DNA from: Paracoccus ravus
GTDB taxonomy: Bacteria; Pseudomonadota; Alphaproteobacteria; Rhodobacterales; Rhodobacteraceae
NCBI RefSeq assembly: GCF_004522175.1
Contig: NZ_SDEB01000004.1
Coordinates: 124,001 to 188,000, forward strand
Direction: 5' to 3'
DNA length: 64,000 bases
Shown: positions 18,588 through 28,616 of the stretch, piece by piece
Layout of the letters: each line of letters begins with the position of its first letter
Position numbering within the stretch: the first letter of the stretch is position 1
Notes under the pieces: model-generated
Seen by the model: only the letters and a program-made list of their open reading frames with translations
The model's database searches: none
What the model was told of the DNA's origin: nothing
Made by a program: the position numbers and the translations under genes

Positions 18588-20606
18588 TCAGCCCAGAAGC
18601 TTGCGGGCCAGCGCCACGGTGTCTTCGGCGGTGATGCCGAACTCCTTGTAGAGCGTCGGTGCCGGAGCCGAAGCGCCGAAGCCTGTCATGCCGATGAAGC
18701 CCGAGGTCTCTTCGCGGCCGCGCTCACCCAGAAGCAGCCATTCCCAGGGCTGGCGCACGGCGGCTTCGATCGCGACGCGGACCGTGCCTGCGGGCAGCAC
18801 TTCGGCGCGATAGCCGGTGTCCTGCGCGCGGAACAGTTCCATCGACGGGACCGAGACGACGCGGGTCGGCACCCCCTGGGCTTCGAGCGTCTCGCGGGCG
18901 GTGACGGCGATCTCGACTTCCGAGCCGGTGGCCATCAGCACGACCCTAGCCTCGCTTGATGCTTCGCGCAGGACATAAGCGCCCTTGGCGGTCAGGTTCT
19001 CGCCTGCAACTTCGCGCAGCGTCGGCAGGTTCTGGCGCGACAGCGCGAGGATCGACGGGGTCGATTCCTCGCTCAGCGCGATTTCCCATGCCTCGGCGGT
19101 CTCGACCAGATCGCAGGGGCGGAAGGTCAGCGTGTTCGGCGTCGCGCGGCAGATCGCGAGATGCTCGACCGGCTGGTGGGTCGGGCCGTCCTCGCCAAGG
19201 CCGATCGAGTCATGCGTCATGACATAAACGACCGGCAGGCCCATCAGCGCCGAAAGGCGCATCGAACCGCGGGCATAGTCGGTGAAGCACATGAAGGTGC
19301 CGCCATAGGGGCGGAATCCGCCATGCAGCCAGATGCCGTTCATCGCCGCAGCCATGCCGTGCTCGCGGATGCCGTAATGGATATAGCGGCCGGTGCGGTT
19401 CTCGGGCGAGAAGATGCCCAGATCCTTGGTCTTGGTGTTGTTCGAGCCGGTCAGGTCGGCCGAGCCGCCCAGCGTCTCGGGCATTTCGGGGTTCACGACT
19501 TCCAGCACCATTTCGCTGGCCTTGCGGGTCGCGACCTTGGGCTTGCCGGCAATCGCCTGCTCTTTCAGCGCGGCGATGGCGGGGGCGAGCTTTTCATTGC
19601 CCTCGCCCGAGATCCGGCGGGCGAATTCGTCGCGGTTTTCGGCCGCGTCGACGCGGGCATTCCATGCCTCGCGCTCGGTCTTGCCGCGCGCGCCGATGGC
19701 GCGCCAATCGGCGAGGATGTCCTCGGGGATGACGAAGGGGCCATGCTCCCAGCCGTAAGCCGCGCGGGTCGCGGCGATTTCCTCGGCACCAAGCGGCGAG
19801 CCATGCGCGCCCGAGCTGTCCTGCTTCTTCGGCGCGCCATAGCCGATGATGGTCTTGCACGAGACCAGAACCGGGCGGTCGTCCGCGCCGCTCGCGGCAT
19901 CGGTCAGCGCGCGGTCGATATCGGCGGCGTCATGGCCGTCGCAGGCCAGAACGCGCCAGCCCGAGGCCTCGAAGCGCTTCAGCTGGTCGGTATTGTCCGA
20001 CAGCGAGACGCGGCCGTCGATGGTGATGTCGTTATTGTCCCAAAGGACGATCAGGTTCTTCAGCTTCTGGTGACCCGCCAGCGCGATGGCTTCCTGGCTG
20101 ATGCCCTCCATCAGGCAGCCATCGCCGGCGATGACCCAGGTCTTGTGGCTGCACAGATCCGCGCCATATTGCGCGCGCATCGCTTCCTCGGCGATGGCGA
20201 AGCCGACGGCGGTCGCGATGCCCTGACCCAGCGGGCCGGTCGTCGTCTCGACGCCCTCGACATGGCCGTATTCCGGGTGGCCGGCGGTGATCGCGCCCCA
20301 TTGGCGGAAGTTGCGGATCTGGTCGAGCGACATCTGCTCGTAGCCGGTCAGGTGCAGCAGCGAATAGATCAGCATCGAGCCATGGCCCGCCGACAGCACA
20401 AAGCGGTCACGGTCGAACCAGTTCGGGGCCGATGCATCGAATTTCAGGTGGTTGCGGAACAGGACGGTGGCGACATCGGCCATGCCCATCGGCATGCCGG
20501 GATGGCCGGAATTCGCGGCTTCGACCGCGTCCATCGACAGGGCGCGAATGGCGGCGGCAAGGCGCCAGTGATCGGGATTTGCCTTGCGGCGTTCAGCGAT
20601 GTCCAT
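18588..20606 (-). CDS. tkt: transketolase
   Basis: Thiamine diphosphate enzyme moving two-carbon ketol units between sugar phosphates in the pentose phosphate and Calvin-type pathways. The 672 residues have the N-terminal [10 protein letters not shown], the ThDP motif [13 protein letters not shown] ... DNNDITIDG, the Pyr-domain [14 protein letters not shown] and [19 protein letters not shown], and the C-terminal transketolase domain. The frame is intact and the length normal. It is transcribed away from the long gap in front of the NCS2 permease. Confidence 0.97.
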   Translation of the reverse strand: MDIAERRKANPDHWRLAAAIRALSMDAVEAANSGHPGMPMGMADVATVLFRNHLKFDASAPNWFDRDRFVLSAGHGSMLIYSLLHLTGYEQMSLDQIRNFRQWGAITAGHPEYGHVEGVETTTGPLGQGIATAVGFAIAEEAMRAQYGADLCSHKTWVIAGDGCLMEGISQEAIALAGHQKLKNLIVLWDNNDITIDGRVSLSDNTDQLKRFEASGWRVLACDGHDAADIDRALTDAASGADDRPVLVSCKTIIGYGAPKKQDSSGAHGSPLGAEEIAATRAAYGWEHGPFVIPEDILADWRAIGARGKTEREAWNARVDAAENRDEFARRISGEGNEKLAPAIAALKEQAIAGKPKVATRKASEMVLEVVNPEMPETLGGSADLTGSNNTKTKDLGIFSPENRTGRYIHYGIREHGMAAAMNGIWLHGGFRPYGGTFMCFTDYARGSMRLSALMGLPVVYVMTHDSIGLGEDGPTHQPVEHLAICRATPNTLTFRPCDLVETAEAWEIALSEESTPSILALSRQNLPTLREVAGENLTAKGAYVLREASSEARVVLMATGSEVEIAVTARETLEAQGVPTRVVSVPSMELFRAQDTGYRAEVLPAGTVRVAIEAAVRQPWEWLLLGERGREETSGFIGMTGFGASAPAPTLYKEFGITAEDTVALARKLLG

Positions 20607-21077
20607 TTTCGGAGTTCCGTGCTGTGGATGCGGGCGAAGTCCTGATATTCAGGCAGGCGCAAGGTTGCAACCCGAACCTCTCAAAATGACGAAAGACCCG
20701 GCAGATCGGGGGATTGCCGGTTCATCCGGGCCATAGCGCGCCCGGTCTTCTTTGTGCAATCTGGGATAGCGGTGCAACCTTCTGGGATTGCTTGGCTATC
20801 CTGTGCGAAAGGGGCTCTTTTCCAATCCCGAACCCGCGCGACTGCCTGCGCAAGCTGGCGCGATTATGCGCAAACCGCAAGGCCGAAGGGGAAAAAACCT
20901 GTGGGCGGATATGTCGCGCCTGACGAAGCGACAGTTTCGTCGCGAAGCTGGCGCTGTGCCTTTCCAGTCGGCGCAAGCCGGGTTCTCAGCGGGAAGGCGC
21001 ATAAATTCATTGCCTTGGCCGCCATGACGGTCGTTATCTGAAGATATTCTGACAATTCGACAAAAACGGGGGAGATC
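20607..21077. promoter_or_regulatory. 471-bp divergent intergenic region between tkt and the NCS2 permease
   Basis: No convincing gene is present. It must contain the promoters of tkt (leftward) and the permease (rightward). Two symmetrical elements are visible: a perfect 10-bp palindrome GGTTGCAACC at 20663-20672, and an inverted repeat GGATAGC (20764-20770) / GCTATCC (20795-20801). The half-motif TGCAACC recurs at 20773. A GGGGGAG ribosome site precedes the permease start. Short open frames here lack ribosome sites and family similarity. I saw no purine riboswitch consensus. Confidence 0.45.
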
Positions 21078-22571
21078 ATGGCACATCCCGCGCCTTCCGC
21101 GGTGGATCCGGTGGACGAGATCCTGCCGCCTCTGCGTCTGACGACGCTGGGACTTCAGCATGTTCTGGTGATGTATGCGGGCGCGGTCGCCGTGCCCCTG
21201 ATCGTGGGGCGGGCGCTGAAGCTCTCGCCCGAGGATGTGGCCTTCCTGATCTCGGCGGATCTTTTCTGCTGCGGCATCGCGACGATCATCCAGTCCTTGG
21301 GGGCGACGCGCTGGTTCGGCATCCAACTGCCGGTGATGATGGGGGTGACCTTCGCCTCGGTCGGGCCGATGGTGGCGATGGCCAATGCCTATCCGGGACC
21401 GGACGGGGCAAGGATGATCTTTGGCGCGATCATCGGGGCAGGGATCATCGCCATGCTGATCGCGCCCTTCATCGGGCGGATGCTGCGTTTCTTTCCGCCG
21501 CTGGTGACCGGGACGATTATCCTCGTGATCGGGGTCACCCTGATGCGGATCGGGATCAACTGGATCTTCGGCAATCCGGTCGGCTCGACCGCGCCCAAGA
21601 TCGTCGATCCGGTCGCGACGGGCTGGCTGAACCAGCTGAAAGAAATGGCCGATACCGGCGTCGTCCCGGCACTGCCCGAGAAATTCGCGCCTGCTCCCAG
21701 CCTGCAAAACCCGCTTTATGCCAAGCCGATCAATATCGGCGTTTCGGCGGTGGTGCTGATCGCGATCCTAGCCATTGCGCGCTATGGCAAAGGCTTCGTG
21801 GCCAATATCGCGGTGCTGCTGGGCATGCTGATCGGTGCCGTCCTGACCATTGCCCTGGGCCAGATGAGCTTTGCCAAGGTGGCTGAGGCGGCGTGGTTCG
21901 GCGTCGTCACGCCCTTTCATTTCGGCATGCCGATCTTTGATCCGGTACTGATCCTGACCATGGTCCTCGTGATGATCGTGGTGATGATCGAATCGACCGG
22001 CATGTTCCTTGCCCTCGGCGAGATGACCGGCCGCGAGGTCACGCAAGAACGCCTCAGCGCGGGCCTGCGTACGGACGGCCTCGGCACGCTGATCGGCGGC
22101 ATCTTCAACACCTTTCCCTATACGTCCTTCAGCCAGAATGTGGGCCTTGTCGGCGTCACCGGCATCAAGAGCCGCTATATCTGCGTCGCGGGCGGGGTGA
22201 TCCTGATCCTGTTCGGACTGATCCCCAAGATGGGCGCGGCGGTGGAATCGCTACCGACAGCCGTGCTGGGCGGGGCGGGCCTCGTGATGTTCGGCATGGT
22301 CGCGGCGACCGGCATCCGCATCCTCTCGAATGTGGATTTCGCGGTGAACCGCAACAATATGTTCGTCGTCGCGGTCTCGCTGGGCTTCGGGATGATCCCG
22401 CTGATCGCGCCCGATTTCAAGCAATGGATGCCGCATGCGATCCACCCGCTGGTGGAATCGGGCATCCTGCTTGCGACGATCTCGGCGGTGGGGCTGAACG
22501 CGTTTTTCAACGGGACTGACAGCGCCAGCATCGAAGAGGCCAAGCGCGCCGCCAGCATGGCCGATCACTGA
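21078..22571 (+). CDS. NCS2-family nucleobase permease (xanthine/uric acid/uracil type)
   Basis: Membrane symporter of 497 residues with 12-14 hydrophobic segments. It shows the NCS2 signatures LGLQHVLVMYAGAVAVPLIVG (residues about 24-44), WFGIQLPVMMGVTFASVGPM and the TM8-10 core ESTGMFLALGEMTGR plus NTFPYTSFSQNVGLVGVTG. The GLQHVLVMYAGAVAVPL form is closer to xanthine/urate permeases (XanP, UacT, PucJ) than to uracil UraA, but substrate is not decidable. No purine catabolism genes adjoin. The stop overlaps the 3' end of the convergent CorC-like gene by 7 nt. Confidence 0.9.
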   Translation: MAHPAPSAVDPVDEILPPLRLTTLGLQHVLVMYAGAVAVPLIVGRALKLSPEDVAFLISADLFCCGIATIIQSLGATRWFGIQLPVMMGVTFASVGPMVAMANAYPGPDGARMIFGAIIGAGIIAMLIAPFIGRMLRFFPPLVTGTIILVIGVTLMRIGINWIFGNPVGSTAPKIVDPVATGWLNQLKEMADTGVVPALPEKFAPAPSLQNPLYAKPINIGVSAVVLIAILAIARYGKGFVANIAVLLGMLIGAVLTIALGQMSFAKVAEAAWFGVVTPFHFGMPIFDPVLILTMVLVMIVVMIESTGMFLALGEMTGREVTQERLSAGLRTDGLGTLIGGIFNTFPYTSFSQNVGLVGVTGIKSRYICVAGGVILILFGLIPKMGAAVESLPTAVLGGAGLVMFGMVAATGIRILSNVDFAVNRNNMFVVAVSLGFGMIPLIAPDFKQWMPHAIHPLVESGILLATISAVGLNAFFNGTDSASIEEAKRAASMADH

Positions 22572-23953
22572 TCGGCCATGGCCTGGGCAGGGGTCTCGCC
22601 CAAGGGGCGGATGCGCAGACGGGTTAGCCGGTTTTCACGCCGGCTGACCACTTCGAAGCGGTAGCCGTGAAATGAAAAGACCTGCCCCTGCGTCGGGATG
22701 CACTGGGCCATATGGATCACCAGACCGGCGATCGTGTTCGCCTCGTCATCGGGCAATGCCCAGTCCAGCGCGCGGTTGAGGTCGCGGATGGTCATCGCCC
22801 CCTCGACCAGATAATCGCCCGCCGCATTGGGCGTGAGGATCTGCGCGGCCTCTGTATCATGCTCGTCGGTGATCTCGCCGACGATCTCCTCGAGGATGTC
22901 CTCGAGCGTAATCAGCCCGCGCAGGCTGCCATATTCGTCCACGACCAGCGCGAAATGCGTGCGACGCGCCAGGAATTCGCGCATCTGCTCGTCCAGCGGC
23001 GTGGTTTCGGGGACGAAATAGGGCGGCATCGAGACGCTGAGGACGTCGAAACCCTCGACGCCCGCCTCGCCCGCTTCGCGCACGATCCGGCTCACGCCGC
23101 GCAGCAAATCCTTGGCATGGACGACGCCGATGACATTCTCGCGCTCGCCGCGATAGACGGGCAGGCGGGTATGCGGGCTCTTCAGCACGCGGTCGATGAT
23201 CTCTTGCGTTGGCAGTTCCGCGTCGATCATCTCAATCCGCGAGCGGTGCAGCATGATCTCTTCGACCGAGCGGTCGCCCAGATCCAACGCCCCCAGCAGC
23301 CGGTCGCGTTCTTCTTTCTGCACGGTGCCGCTGGAATGGCCGATCGCCAGCGCCCCGGCGATTTCTTCCTGCACGGAAAACACGTGATCTCCGCTGTCCG
23401 AGCGCAGCCCGAACAGCGCGAGGATCCCGCGCACGATCATCCGCACCACCGCCACGACCGGCGCGATCACCACGGTCAGCGCGCGGACCGGACGGGCGAC
23501 CCGGCTGGCCAGATCCTCGGGGGCGAGGATGGCATAGGTCTTGGGCAGGACCTCGGAAAAAATCAGCACCAGAAGCGTCATCACCAGCGTCGCCAGCGCC
23601 ACGCCGCCCGAGCCGAAGATCCGCGTGAAAAGCGCGGTGGCAAGGCTGGCCGCTAGGATATTGACGACGTTATTGCCCAGAAGGATCGAGCCGATCAGCC
23701 TTTCGCTATCCTCTGTCACGGAAAGCGCGGCCTGCGCCCCCGCATCGCCGCGATCGGCACGGGCGCGCAGTTTGGCACGGCTCGATGCGGTCAGCGCGGT
23801 CTCGGAGCCGGAAAAGAACCCCGACAGGCCCAGCAGGACCAGGATCGCGGCGACTGTCATCCAGAAGGCCGGATCGAGGAATTCGGCCGATCCTGCCGCG
23901 CCGATGCCTTCTGCCGTCGCGGCGGCGGCTTCGACGGTGCTCGGGGCGATCAT
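22565..23953 (-). CDS. CNNM/CorC (hemolysin C, TlyC) family membrane protein
   Basis: Protein of 462 residues. The N-terminal DUF21 transmembrane domain has LGLSGFFSGSETALTASSRAKL and IGSILLGNNVVNILAASLATAL. A pair of CBS domains in the middle includes VMVHRSRI-type sequence (IMLHRSRIEMID) and VVDEYGSLRGLITLEDILEEIVGEI, then a CorC_HlyC C-terminal domain. Relatives take part in Mg2+/Co2+ homeostasis. ATG 23953 overlaps the xerD stop, so the gene is the downstream partner of xerD. Confidence 0.9.
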   Translation of the reverse strand: MIAPSTVEAAAATAEGIGAAGSAEFLDPAFWMTVAAILVLLGLSGFFSGSETALTASSRAKLRARADRGDAGAQAALSVTEDSERLIGSILLGNNVVNILAASLATALFTRIFGSGGVALATLVMTLLVLIFSEVLPKTYAILAPEDLASRVARPVRALTVVIAPVVAVVRMIVRGILALFGLRSDSGDHVFSVQEEIAGALAIGHSSGTVQKEERDRLLGALDLGDRSVEEIMLHRSRIEMIDAELPTQEIIDRVLKSPHTRLPVYRGERENVIGVVHAKDLLRGVSRIVREAGEAGVEGFDVLSVSMPPYFVPETTPLDEQMREFLARRTHFALVVDEYGSLRGLITLEDILEEIVGEITDEHDTEAAQILTPNAAGDYLVEGAMTIRDLNRALDWALPDDEANTIAGLVIHMAQCIPTQGQVFSFHGYRFEVVSRRENRLTRLRIRPLGETPAQAMADQ

Positions 23954-24924
23954 TCCTTGTCCTCCTTGCGCCGCGGATTGGCCAGCGGGTGGTGGTTCAG
24001 GACCAGATCGCGCATCCTTGCATCCATGACATGTGTATAGATTTCGGTCGTGCCCAGATCGGCATGGCCCAGCAGCATCTGGATCGCGCGCAGATCGGCA
24101 CCGCCTTCGAGAAGATGGGTGGCAAAGGCATGGCGGATCACATGCGGCGAGACGCGTGACGGGTCTATCCCGGCCGCCATTGCCAATTGGTCCAGAAGCC
24201 CGTTCACCGATTGCCGGGTCATATGCCCTTCGCGCGAGGCGGCGGGAAACAGCCAGCGCCCCCCGCGTCCCGCGATCAGCCGTCCCAGCGGCGAGTCTTC
24301 GGGTGCGGCGTCGCGCAGCTTGAGCCAATCCGCGAGCGCCAGGCGCGAGGGCTGGTTCAGCGGCACCATGCGTTCGATATTGCCCTTGCCGCGGATCAGG
24401 AGGACGGCGGGGTTGCCCCGGCAGGCCGTGACAGGCAGGGCGACGAGTTCGCTGACCCGCATCCCCGTGGCATAGAGCAGTTCCAGCAAGGCAAGATTGC
24501 GCGCCTGTTCGGTGGGCGTCCGTCCGACCTGGGGCAAGGCCGCGAGCAGCGCAAGGACCTCGGCCCGGTCCAACGTCTTGGGCAGCCGCTGCGCCCGTCC
24601 CGGCCCGGCGATGCGGCCGGCGGGATCATCGTCCCGCCAGCCCTCTTCCAGCGCGAAACGGGTGATCTGGCGGATCGCCGAGAGCCGCCGCGCGCGGGTC
24701 GCGCGGGACAGGCCGAGCTGGTCGCAATGGGCCAGATAATCGTCGATGTCATCCCTGCCGACGGAGAGCAGGGTCAGCCCGTGCCCGTCGAGCCATTCCG
24801 AGAAATCGCGCAGGTCCCGGCCATAGGCCAAAAGCGTGTTGCGGGCGGATCCTGCCTCGGCGGCCTGAGCGTCAAGAAAGGCCGAGATCCGCCGCCAGTC
24901 GCCTGCCTTGTTTCCCGTGCTCAT
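23950..24924 (-). CDS. xerD: tyrosine recombinase XerD
   Basis: Chromosome dimer resolvase acting with XerC at dif. The 324 residues comprise an N-terminal SAM-like DNA-binding domain (RNTLLAYGRDLRDFSEWL, RARRLSAIRQITRFA) and a C-terminal catalytic domain with the arginine in YATGMRVSELVAL, HVIRHAFATHLLEGGADLRA, and the histidine/tyrosine in LGHADLGTTEIYTHV. The XerD identity rests on the HVIRHAFATHLLEGGADL consensus and core-gene context; it is not a phage integrase. Overlaps both neighbours by a few nt. Confidence 0.93.
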   Translation of the reverse strand: MSTGNKAGDWRRISAFLDAQAAEAGSARNTLLAYGRDLRDFSEWLDGHGLTLLSVGRDDIDDYLAHCDQLGLSRATRARRLSAIRQITRFALEEGWRDDDPAGRIAGPGRAQRLPKTLDRAEVLALLAALPQVGRTPTEQARNLALLELLYATGMRVSELVALPVTACRGNPAVLLIRGKGNIERMVPLNQPSRLALADWLKLRDAAPEDSPLGRLIAGRGGRWLFPAASREGHMTRQSVNGLLDQLAMAAGIDPSRVSPHVIRHAFATHLLEGGADLRAIQMLLGHADLGTTEIYTHVMDARMRDLVLNHHPLANPRRKEDKE

Positions 24925-26561
24925 CAGGGTGCCGTCGCCGCAAGGCCCGGCGCGGCGCCGAGCATGGGGGAAAGCATCAACTCGACCGCCGCCTGCCGGG
25001 CGGTTTCACCCTGACCCAGGGCGCGCAGCACGCGCAGGCCCCGCGCCGCCCGGGCGAGATCCCCGTCGAGCCCCGCATCCGCGTCGGAAATCGCCTCAAG
25101 CAAAGCCTCGCCGCGCCGTTTTCCGGCGATCAGCCGACGGGCCTCTTCGGGCAGCATCGCCTCGCCAAAGGCCGCAAGCAGAACCTGCGCGCGTTCGGCG
25201 CCCGCCGCTGCGGGCGGCGTCGAGGCGGCAAGGCCACTGGCGAAATCCAGCAGCCACAGGTCGAAGGGATCGGCATCGCTGGGGGGCGTCCCGATGCTGC
25301 GCCAGCTGCCGGATTCCAGAACCAGCCATAGCGCGATTTGGCCGGCCTTGCCGTCAAGCGGCAAGCGGCCAAGCTGGGTGCCGAACATATCGGCGAAAGC
25401 CGGGCCAAGTCCGGCCGCGACCATCTGTTCGAAGGCGGCGGGCAAGGCCTCGCCGATTGCAGCGCCATCACCCGAGGTCAAAGCAAGGTCCAATTCCTGG
25501 ATGGCTTCGGCGCGATCCCAAACCCCGCCCGAGGCCGCCGGGCGCTGTTCCAGATAGATCTGACGCAACTGCGATGCCGGAATGGCACCCGCGCGCGCCA
25601 GCCGCTCGGCCGCGTCAAGCCGGGCCTTCCATCCCCCATTCGCGCCCAGATCGGCCAGGGCAAAGGCCAGGGGCAGATTGGCCAGCGGCAGCGGCTGGCC
25701 GATCGCCTCATGCAGGCGCAGATCCAGCGGCGTCACCCGTTCGGGCGGATCCAGTAAAGCGCTGTCATCGGAATAGGCGTCGTCCAGATAATGCGCGAGC
25801 AGCGCTGCCATGCGCGGGTCGATCAGGCCGGCACTGTCTGCGCCGTGAAACACCAGCGCCGCGGCAGCCCAGTCTCCGCCAAGGGCGAGACAGAAGATCC
25901 GCGCGGGAAAGCTGGGCGCGACGCCGGGCGTCAGATCCATGATCCGGCAGGCCTCGCTTTCGTCTCCGGAGAGCAGTGCGATGTCAAAGAGCCGCCGGAA
26001 CCTCTCGGGATCGGCGGGACCGGCGGCCTCGATCAGATCCTGAGCCGCGCCGGTCGCGGCAATGTCCAGCAGCTTGTCCACGCGGGACAGGAAAAACTGG
26101 CCCTGCGGCCCGTCACCCAAAGTCGGAGGCGCAAGCTGCGCCACCAGGATGCGCCGGGTCAGCCGGCGCAAGGCGGGCAGGCGGGGATCGAGACCGCCGA
26201 TCAGCCGCGCCAGCGTCGCGGCATCGCTTTCGCCCCAGAGATCCTGCGGCAGCCCCGCGCTGCGTGCCGACACCGTGCCCTTGCTGTCGGGGTTGCCTTC
26301 GCCCAGCCGGGTCACCCCGACCGGCTCGACCGCGCCGCTTTTCGCGACATCGCTAAGTCCCTTGCCCGGACGGGCATCCGGCGGTCGCGGATCACCCGGA
26401 CGCCAGGCCGAGACCGTGCCGGGCTCGCGGATGCTGCCCGAAAGCCAGTCGCTCGCCGAAAGCGGCGGACGGGCCAGTCCAGATGCGGGCGCCAGCAGAA
26501 GTCCCGCGATCAGCGCCGCGAGACCCGGTCCAACAAGAAAGCCGCGTTCAATCGAGGTCAT
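24924..26561 (-). CDS. conserved protein of unknown function, exported, helical-repeat-like
   Basis: Protein of 545 residues that I do not assign to a named family. It begins with a signal-anchor (FLVGPGLAALIAGLLLAPASGLA, residues about 7-29), then a Pro/Gly-rich linker, then 400 residues of Ala/Leu-rich helices with repeated acidic-hydrophobic spacing, suggesting a solenoid of helical repeats in the periplasm. The start ATG 26561 follows GGAG; it overlaps the upstream 84-residue gene by 14 nt, and its stop overlaps the xerD start. Position between a small membrane gene and xerD-corC implies one operon. Confidence 0.75.
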   Translation of the reverse strand: MTSIERGFLVGPGLAALIAGLLLAPASGLARPPLSASDWLSGSIREPGTVSAWRPGDPRPPDARPGKGLSDVAKSGAVEPVGVTRLGEGNPDSKGTVSARSAGLPQDLWGESDAATLARLIGGLDPRLPALRRLTRRILVAQLAPPTLGDGPQGQFFLSRVDKLLDIAATGAAQDLIEAAGPADPERFRRLFDIALLSGDESEACRIMDLTPGVAPSFPARIFCLALGGDWAAAALVFHGADSAGLIDPRMAALLAHYLDDAYSDDSALLDPPERVTPLDLRLHEAIGQPLPLANLPLAFALADLGANGGWKARLDAAERLARAGAIPASQLRQIYLEQRPAASGGVWDRAEAIQELDLALTSGDGAAIGEALPAAFEQMVAAGLGPAFADMFGTQLGRLPLDGKAGQIALWLVLESGSWRSIGTPPSDADPFDLWLLDFASGLAASTPPAAAGAERAQVLLAAFGEAMLPEEARRLIAGKRRGEALLEAISDADAGLDGDLARAARGLRVLRALGQGETARQAAVELMLSPMLGAAPGLAATAP

Positions 26562-26802
26562 TTTGCTCCGCATCCGGGGAAACCGTGCCAGCGGGCTCAG
26601 GTTCCGCAGCTTTCGCAGGCGCGGAAACCGAGGCATCTCCGAGCACCGGCGCCGGCGTCGGCGTGGGCTCGCTGCCCAGATCCAGTTCCACGGGCAGCCG
26701 GGTTTCGCGCGGGTCCGCCTTCATGTCGCCGAAATAGGCATATCCTGTCAGACCGCCCAGCAGCAGAATCACCAATCCTACCACAACCCACAATAGCCTC
26801 AT
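26548..26802 (-). CDS. small single-pass membrane protein of unknown function
   Basis: Protein of 84 residues with one N-terminal transmembrane helix (LLWVVVGLVILLLGGLTGYAYF, residues 3-24), a short charged stretch (GDMKADPRETRLPVELDL), then a Pro/Ala/Glu-rich tail. The arrangement matches a periplasm-facing membrane anchor. It overlaps the following 545-residue gene by 14 nt, so the two are likely translated together. It is divergent from aroK across 168 bp. Confidence 0.75.
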   Translation of the reverse strand: MRLLWVVVGLVILLLGGLTGYAYFGDMKADPRETRLPVELDLGSEPTPTPAPVLGDASVSAPAKAAEPEPAGTVSPDAEQNDLD

Positions 26803-26970
26803 CGCCCGTCCTTTCAGCCTCGGTCTTGCCTCTTGCGGCCGGTCTTACGCCGGCGCGTTCGAAATATATATGGCAATTCCGCAAAGATCACGCCATTCAG
26901 TGCCTCCAAACTTGGGCCGGGTCGCAGACTTGCCCGGAAAAGGGCGCAAACGGGGGCAGTCGAGGGATTG

Positions 26971-27507
26971 ATGCGGCGAAACATCGTGCTGGTCGGGATG
27001 ATGGGGGCAGGGAAAAGTGCGATCGGTGCGGAATTATCGCGCCGACTGGCTCGTCCTTTCTGGGATACCGATGCCGAGATCGAGCGCGCCGCCGCGATGA
27101 CGATCCCCGAAATCTTTGCCCGCGACGGCGAAGCCTTTTTCCGCGCCCGCGAATCCGAGGTCCTGTCGCGCGTGCTGAATGAAGGTAATGCGATCATCTC
27201 GACCGGAGGCGGCTCATTCATGCGTGAGCCGAACCGCACGCGAATCGCGGCGAATGGCGTCTCGGTCTGGCTGGATTGCGATCTCGACACGCTGTGGCAT
27301 CGGGTGCGCAGCCGTCCGACGCGCCCGCTGTTGCAGACCTCCGATCCGCGCGGCACGCTGGAACGGCTTATGGCCGAACGCCGCCCCGTCTATGCCCTGG
27401 CCGATTTTCAGGTCATCGCGCGTGAGGATGATACCGTCGAATCGACGACAGATCAGGTCCTGCGCGCCATCGCCGCCCGCAACCCTTCGATCCTGGAGCC
27501 GAAATGA
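26971..27507 (+). CDS. aroK: shikimate kinase
   Basis: Phosphorylates shikimate in aromatic amino acid synthesis. The 178 residues have the P-loop GMMGAGKSAIG (about 9-19), the DTD-like DTDAEIE motif, FRARESEVL, the substrate-binding STGGGSF, and the adenine loop RPLLQTSDPRGTLERLMAERRPVY. ATG 26971 after GAGGGATTG was preferred to the longer frame. Its stop overlaps the aroB start by 4 nt. Confidence 0.95.
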   Translation: MRRNIVLVGMMGAGKSAIGAELSRRLARPFWDTDAEIERAAAMTIPEIFARDGEAFFRARESEVLSRVLNEGNAIISTGGGSFMREPNRTRIAANGVSVWLDCDLDTLWHRVRSRPTRPLLQTSDPRGTLERLMAERRPVYALADFQVIAREDDTVESTTDQVLRAIAARNPSILEPK

Positions 27508-28610
27508 CCTTTGAAACCGTCCATGTCGATCTTGGCCCGCGCTCTTACGATGTGCGCATCGGCTCCGGACTGATCGACCGCGCGGGCAGCGAGATCACCG
27601 CGCTGATCGGCCGTCGCCGCGCGGCCATCCTGACCGATGAGAATGTCGGAGGGCTGCATCTTGCCCGCCTGCAAGACGCGCTGGCCCGCGAGGGGATCGA
27701 CGCCCCCGCCCTGACCCTCCCTGCCGGAGAGGCGACGAAATGCTGGGCCGAACTGGGCCAGGCCGTCGAATGGCTGATCGCGCAGAAGATCGAGCGCAAG
27801 GATCTGGTGATCGCGCTTGGCGGCGGGGTGATCGGTGATCTCGCGGGTTTTGCGGCGGCGATCCTGCGCCGGGGGGTCCGTTTCGTGCAGATTCCGACCT
27901 CGCTTCTGGCACAGGTCGACAGTTCGGTCGGTGGCAAGACCGGCATCAACAGCCCGCTTGGCAAGAACCTGATCGGCGCCTTTCACCAGCCCGCCTTGGT
28001 TCTGGCCGATATCGACGTGCTCGAGACGCTGACGCCGCGCGACCTGCGGGCCGGATATGGCGAGGTCGCGAAATACGGGCTGCTGGGGGATGAAGGGTTC
28101 TTTGACTGGCTGGAAGCCGCGGGACCGGCTATCTTTGCGGATAAGGCGGCGCTGCAACGCGCCGTGCGCCATTCCGTCGCGATGAAAGCCGGGATCGTCC
28201 AGCGCGACGAGACGGAACAGGGCGAACGCGCGCTGCTGAATCTGGGTCATACCTTTGGCCATGCGCTTGAATCCGCGACCGGCTATGGCGATCGGCTCTT
28301 GCATGGCGAGGGTGTCGCGATCGGTTGCACGCTGGCATTCGATCTTTCGGCCCGGATGGGGCTTTGCAGTCAGGAAGCGCCCTCGCGCGTGGCGGCGCAT
28401 TTCGCGGCGATGGGGCTGCCCTCGCGCATCGCGGATATTCCGGGCGATCTGCCCGATGACGCGCGGCTCGTGGAACTGATGGGGCAGGACAAGAAGGTTC
28501 AGGACGGCAAGCTGCGCTTCATCCTCGCGCGCGGGATCGGACAGGCCTTTGTCACGGATGCGGTCGATCCCGCGATGCTGCACGCAGTGCTCGGCGCTTC
28601 CCGACGCTAG
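27504..28610 (+). CDS. aroB: 3-dehydroquinate synthase
   Basis: Converts DAHP to 3-dehydroquinate, using NAD and a divalent metal. The 368 residues contain the NAD loop ALGGGVIGDLAGFAAA, QIPTSLLAQVDSSVGGKTGIN, the metal ligands in GYGEVAKYGLL and NLGHTFGHALE, and RDETEQGERALLNLGHT. It is coupled to aroK by the ATGA overlap, the usual arrangement. The DAHP synthase for the same pathway is 21 kb away in this window. Confidence 0.96.
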   Translation: MTFETVHVDLGPRSYDVRIGSGLIDRAGSEITALIGRRRAAILTDENVGGLHLARLQDALAREGIDAPALTLPAGEATKCWAELGQAVEWLIAQKIERKDLVIALGGGVIGDLAGFAAAILRRGVRFVQIPTSLLAQVDSSVGGKTGINSPLGKNLIGAFHQPALVLADIDVLETLTPRDLRAGYGEVAKYGLLGDEGFFDWLEAAGPAIFADKAALQRAVRHSVAMKAGIVQRDETEQGERALLNLGHTFGHALESATGYGDRLLHGEGVAIGCTLAFDLSARMGLCSQEAPSRVAAHFAAMGLPSRIADIPGDLPDDARLVELMGQDKKVQDGKLRFILARGIGQAFVTDAVDPAMLHAVLGASRR

Positions 28611-28616
28611 GCGGGT

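Noticed and set aside
20714..21041. Several short overlapping ORFs of 69-95 codons in the tkt-permease gap
   Set aside because: They lie in all phases of the same segment, lack ribosome sites and have no recognisable domains.
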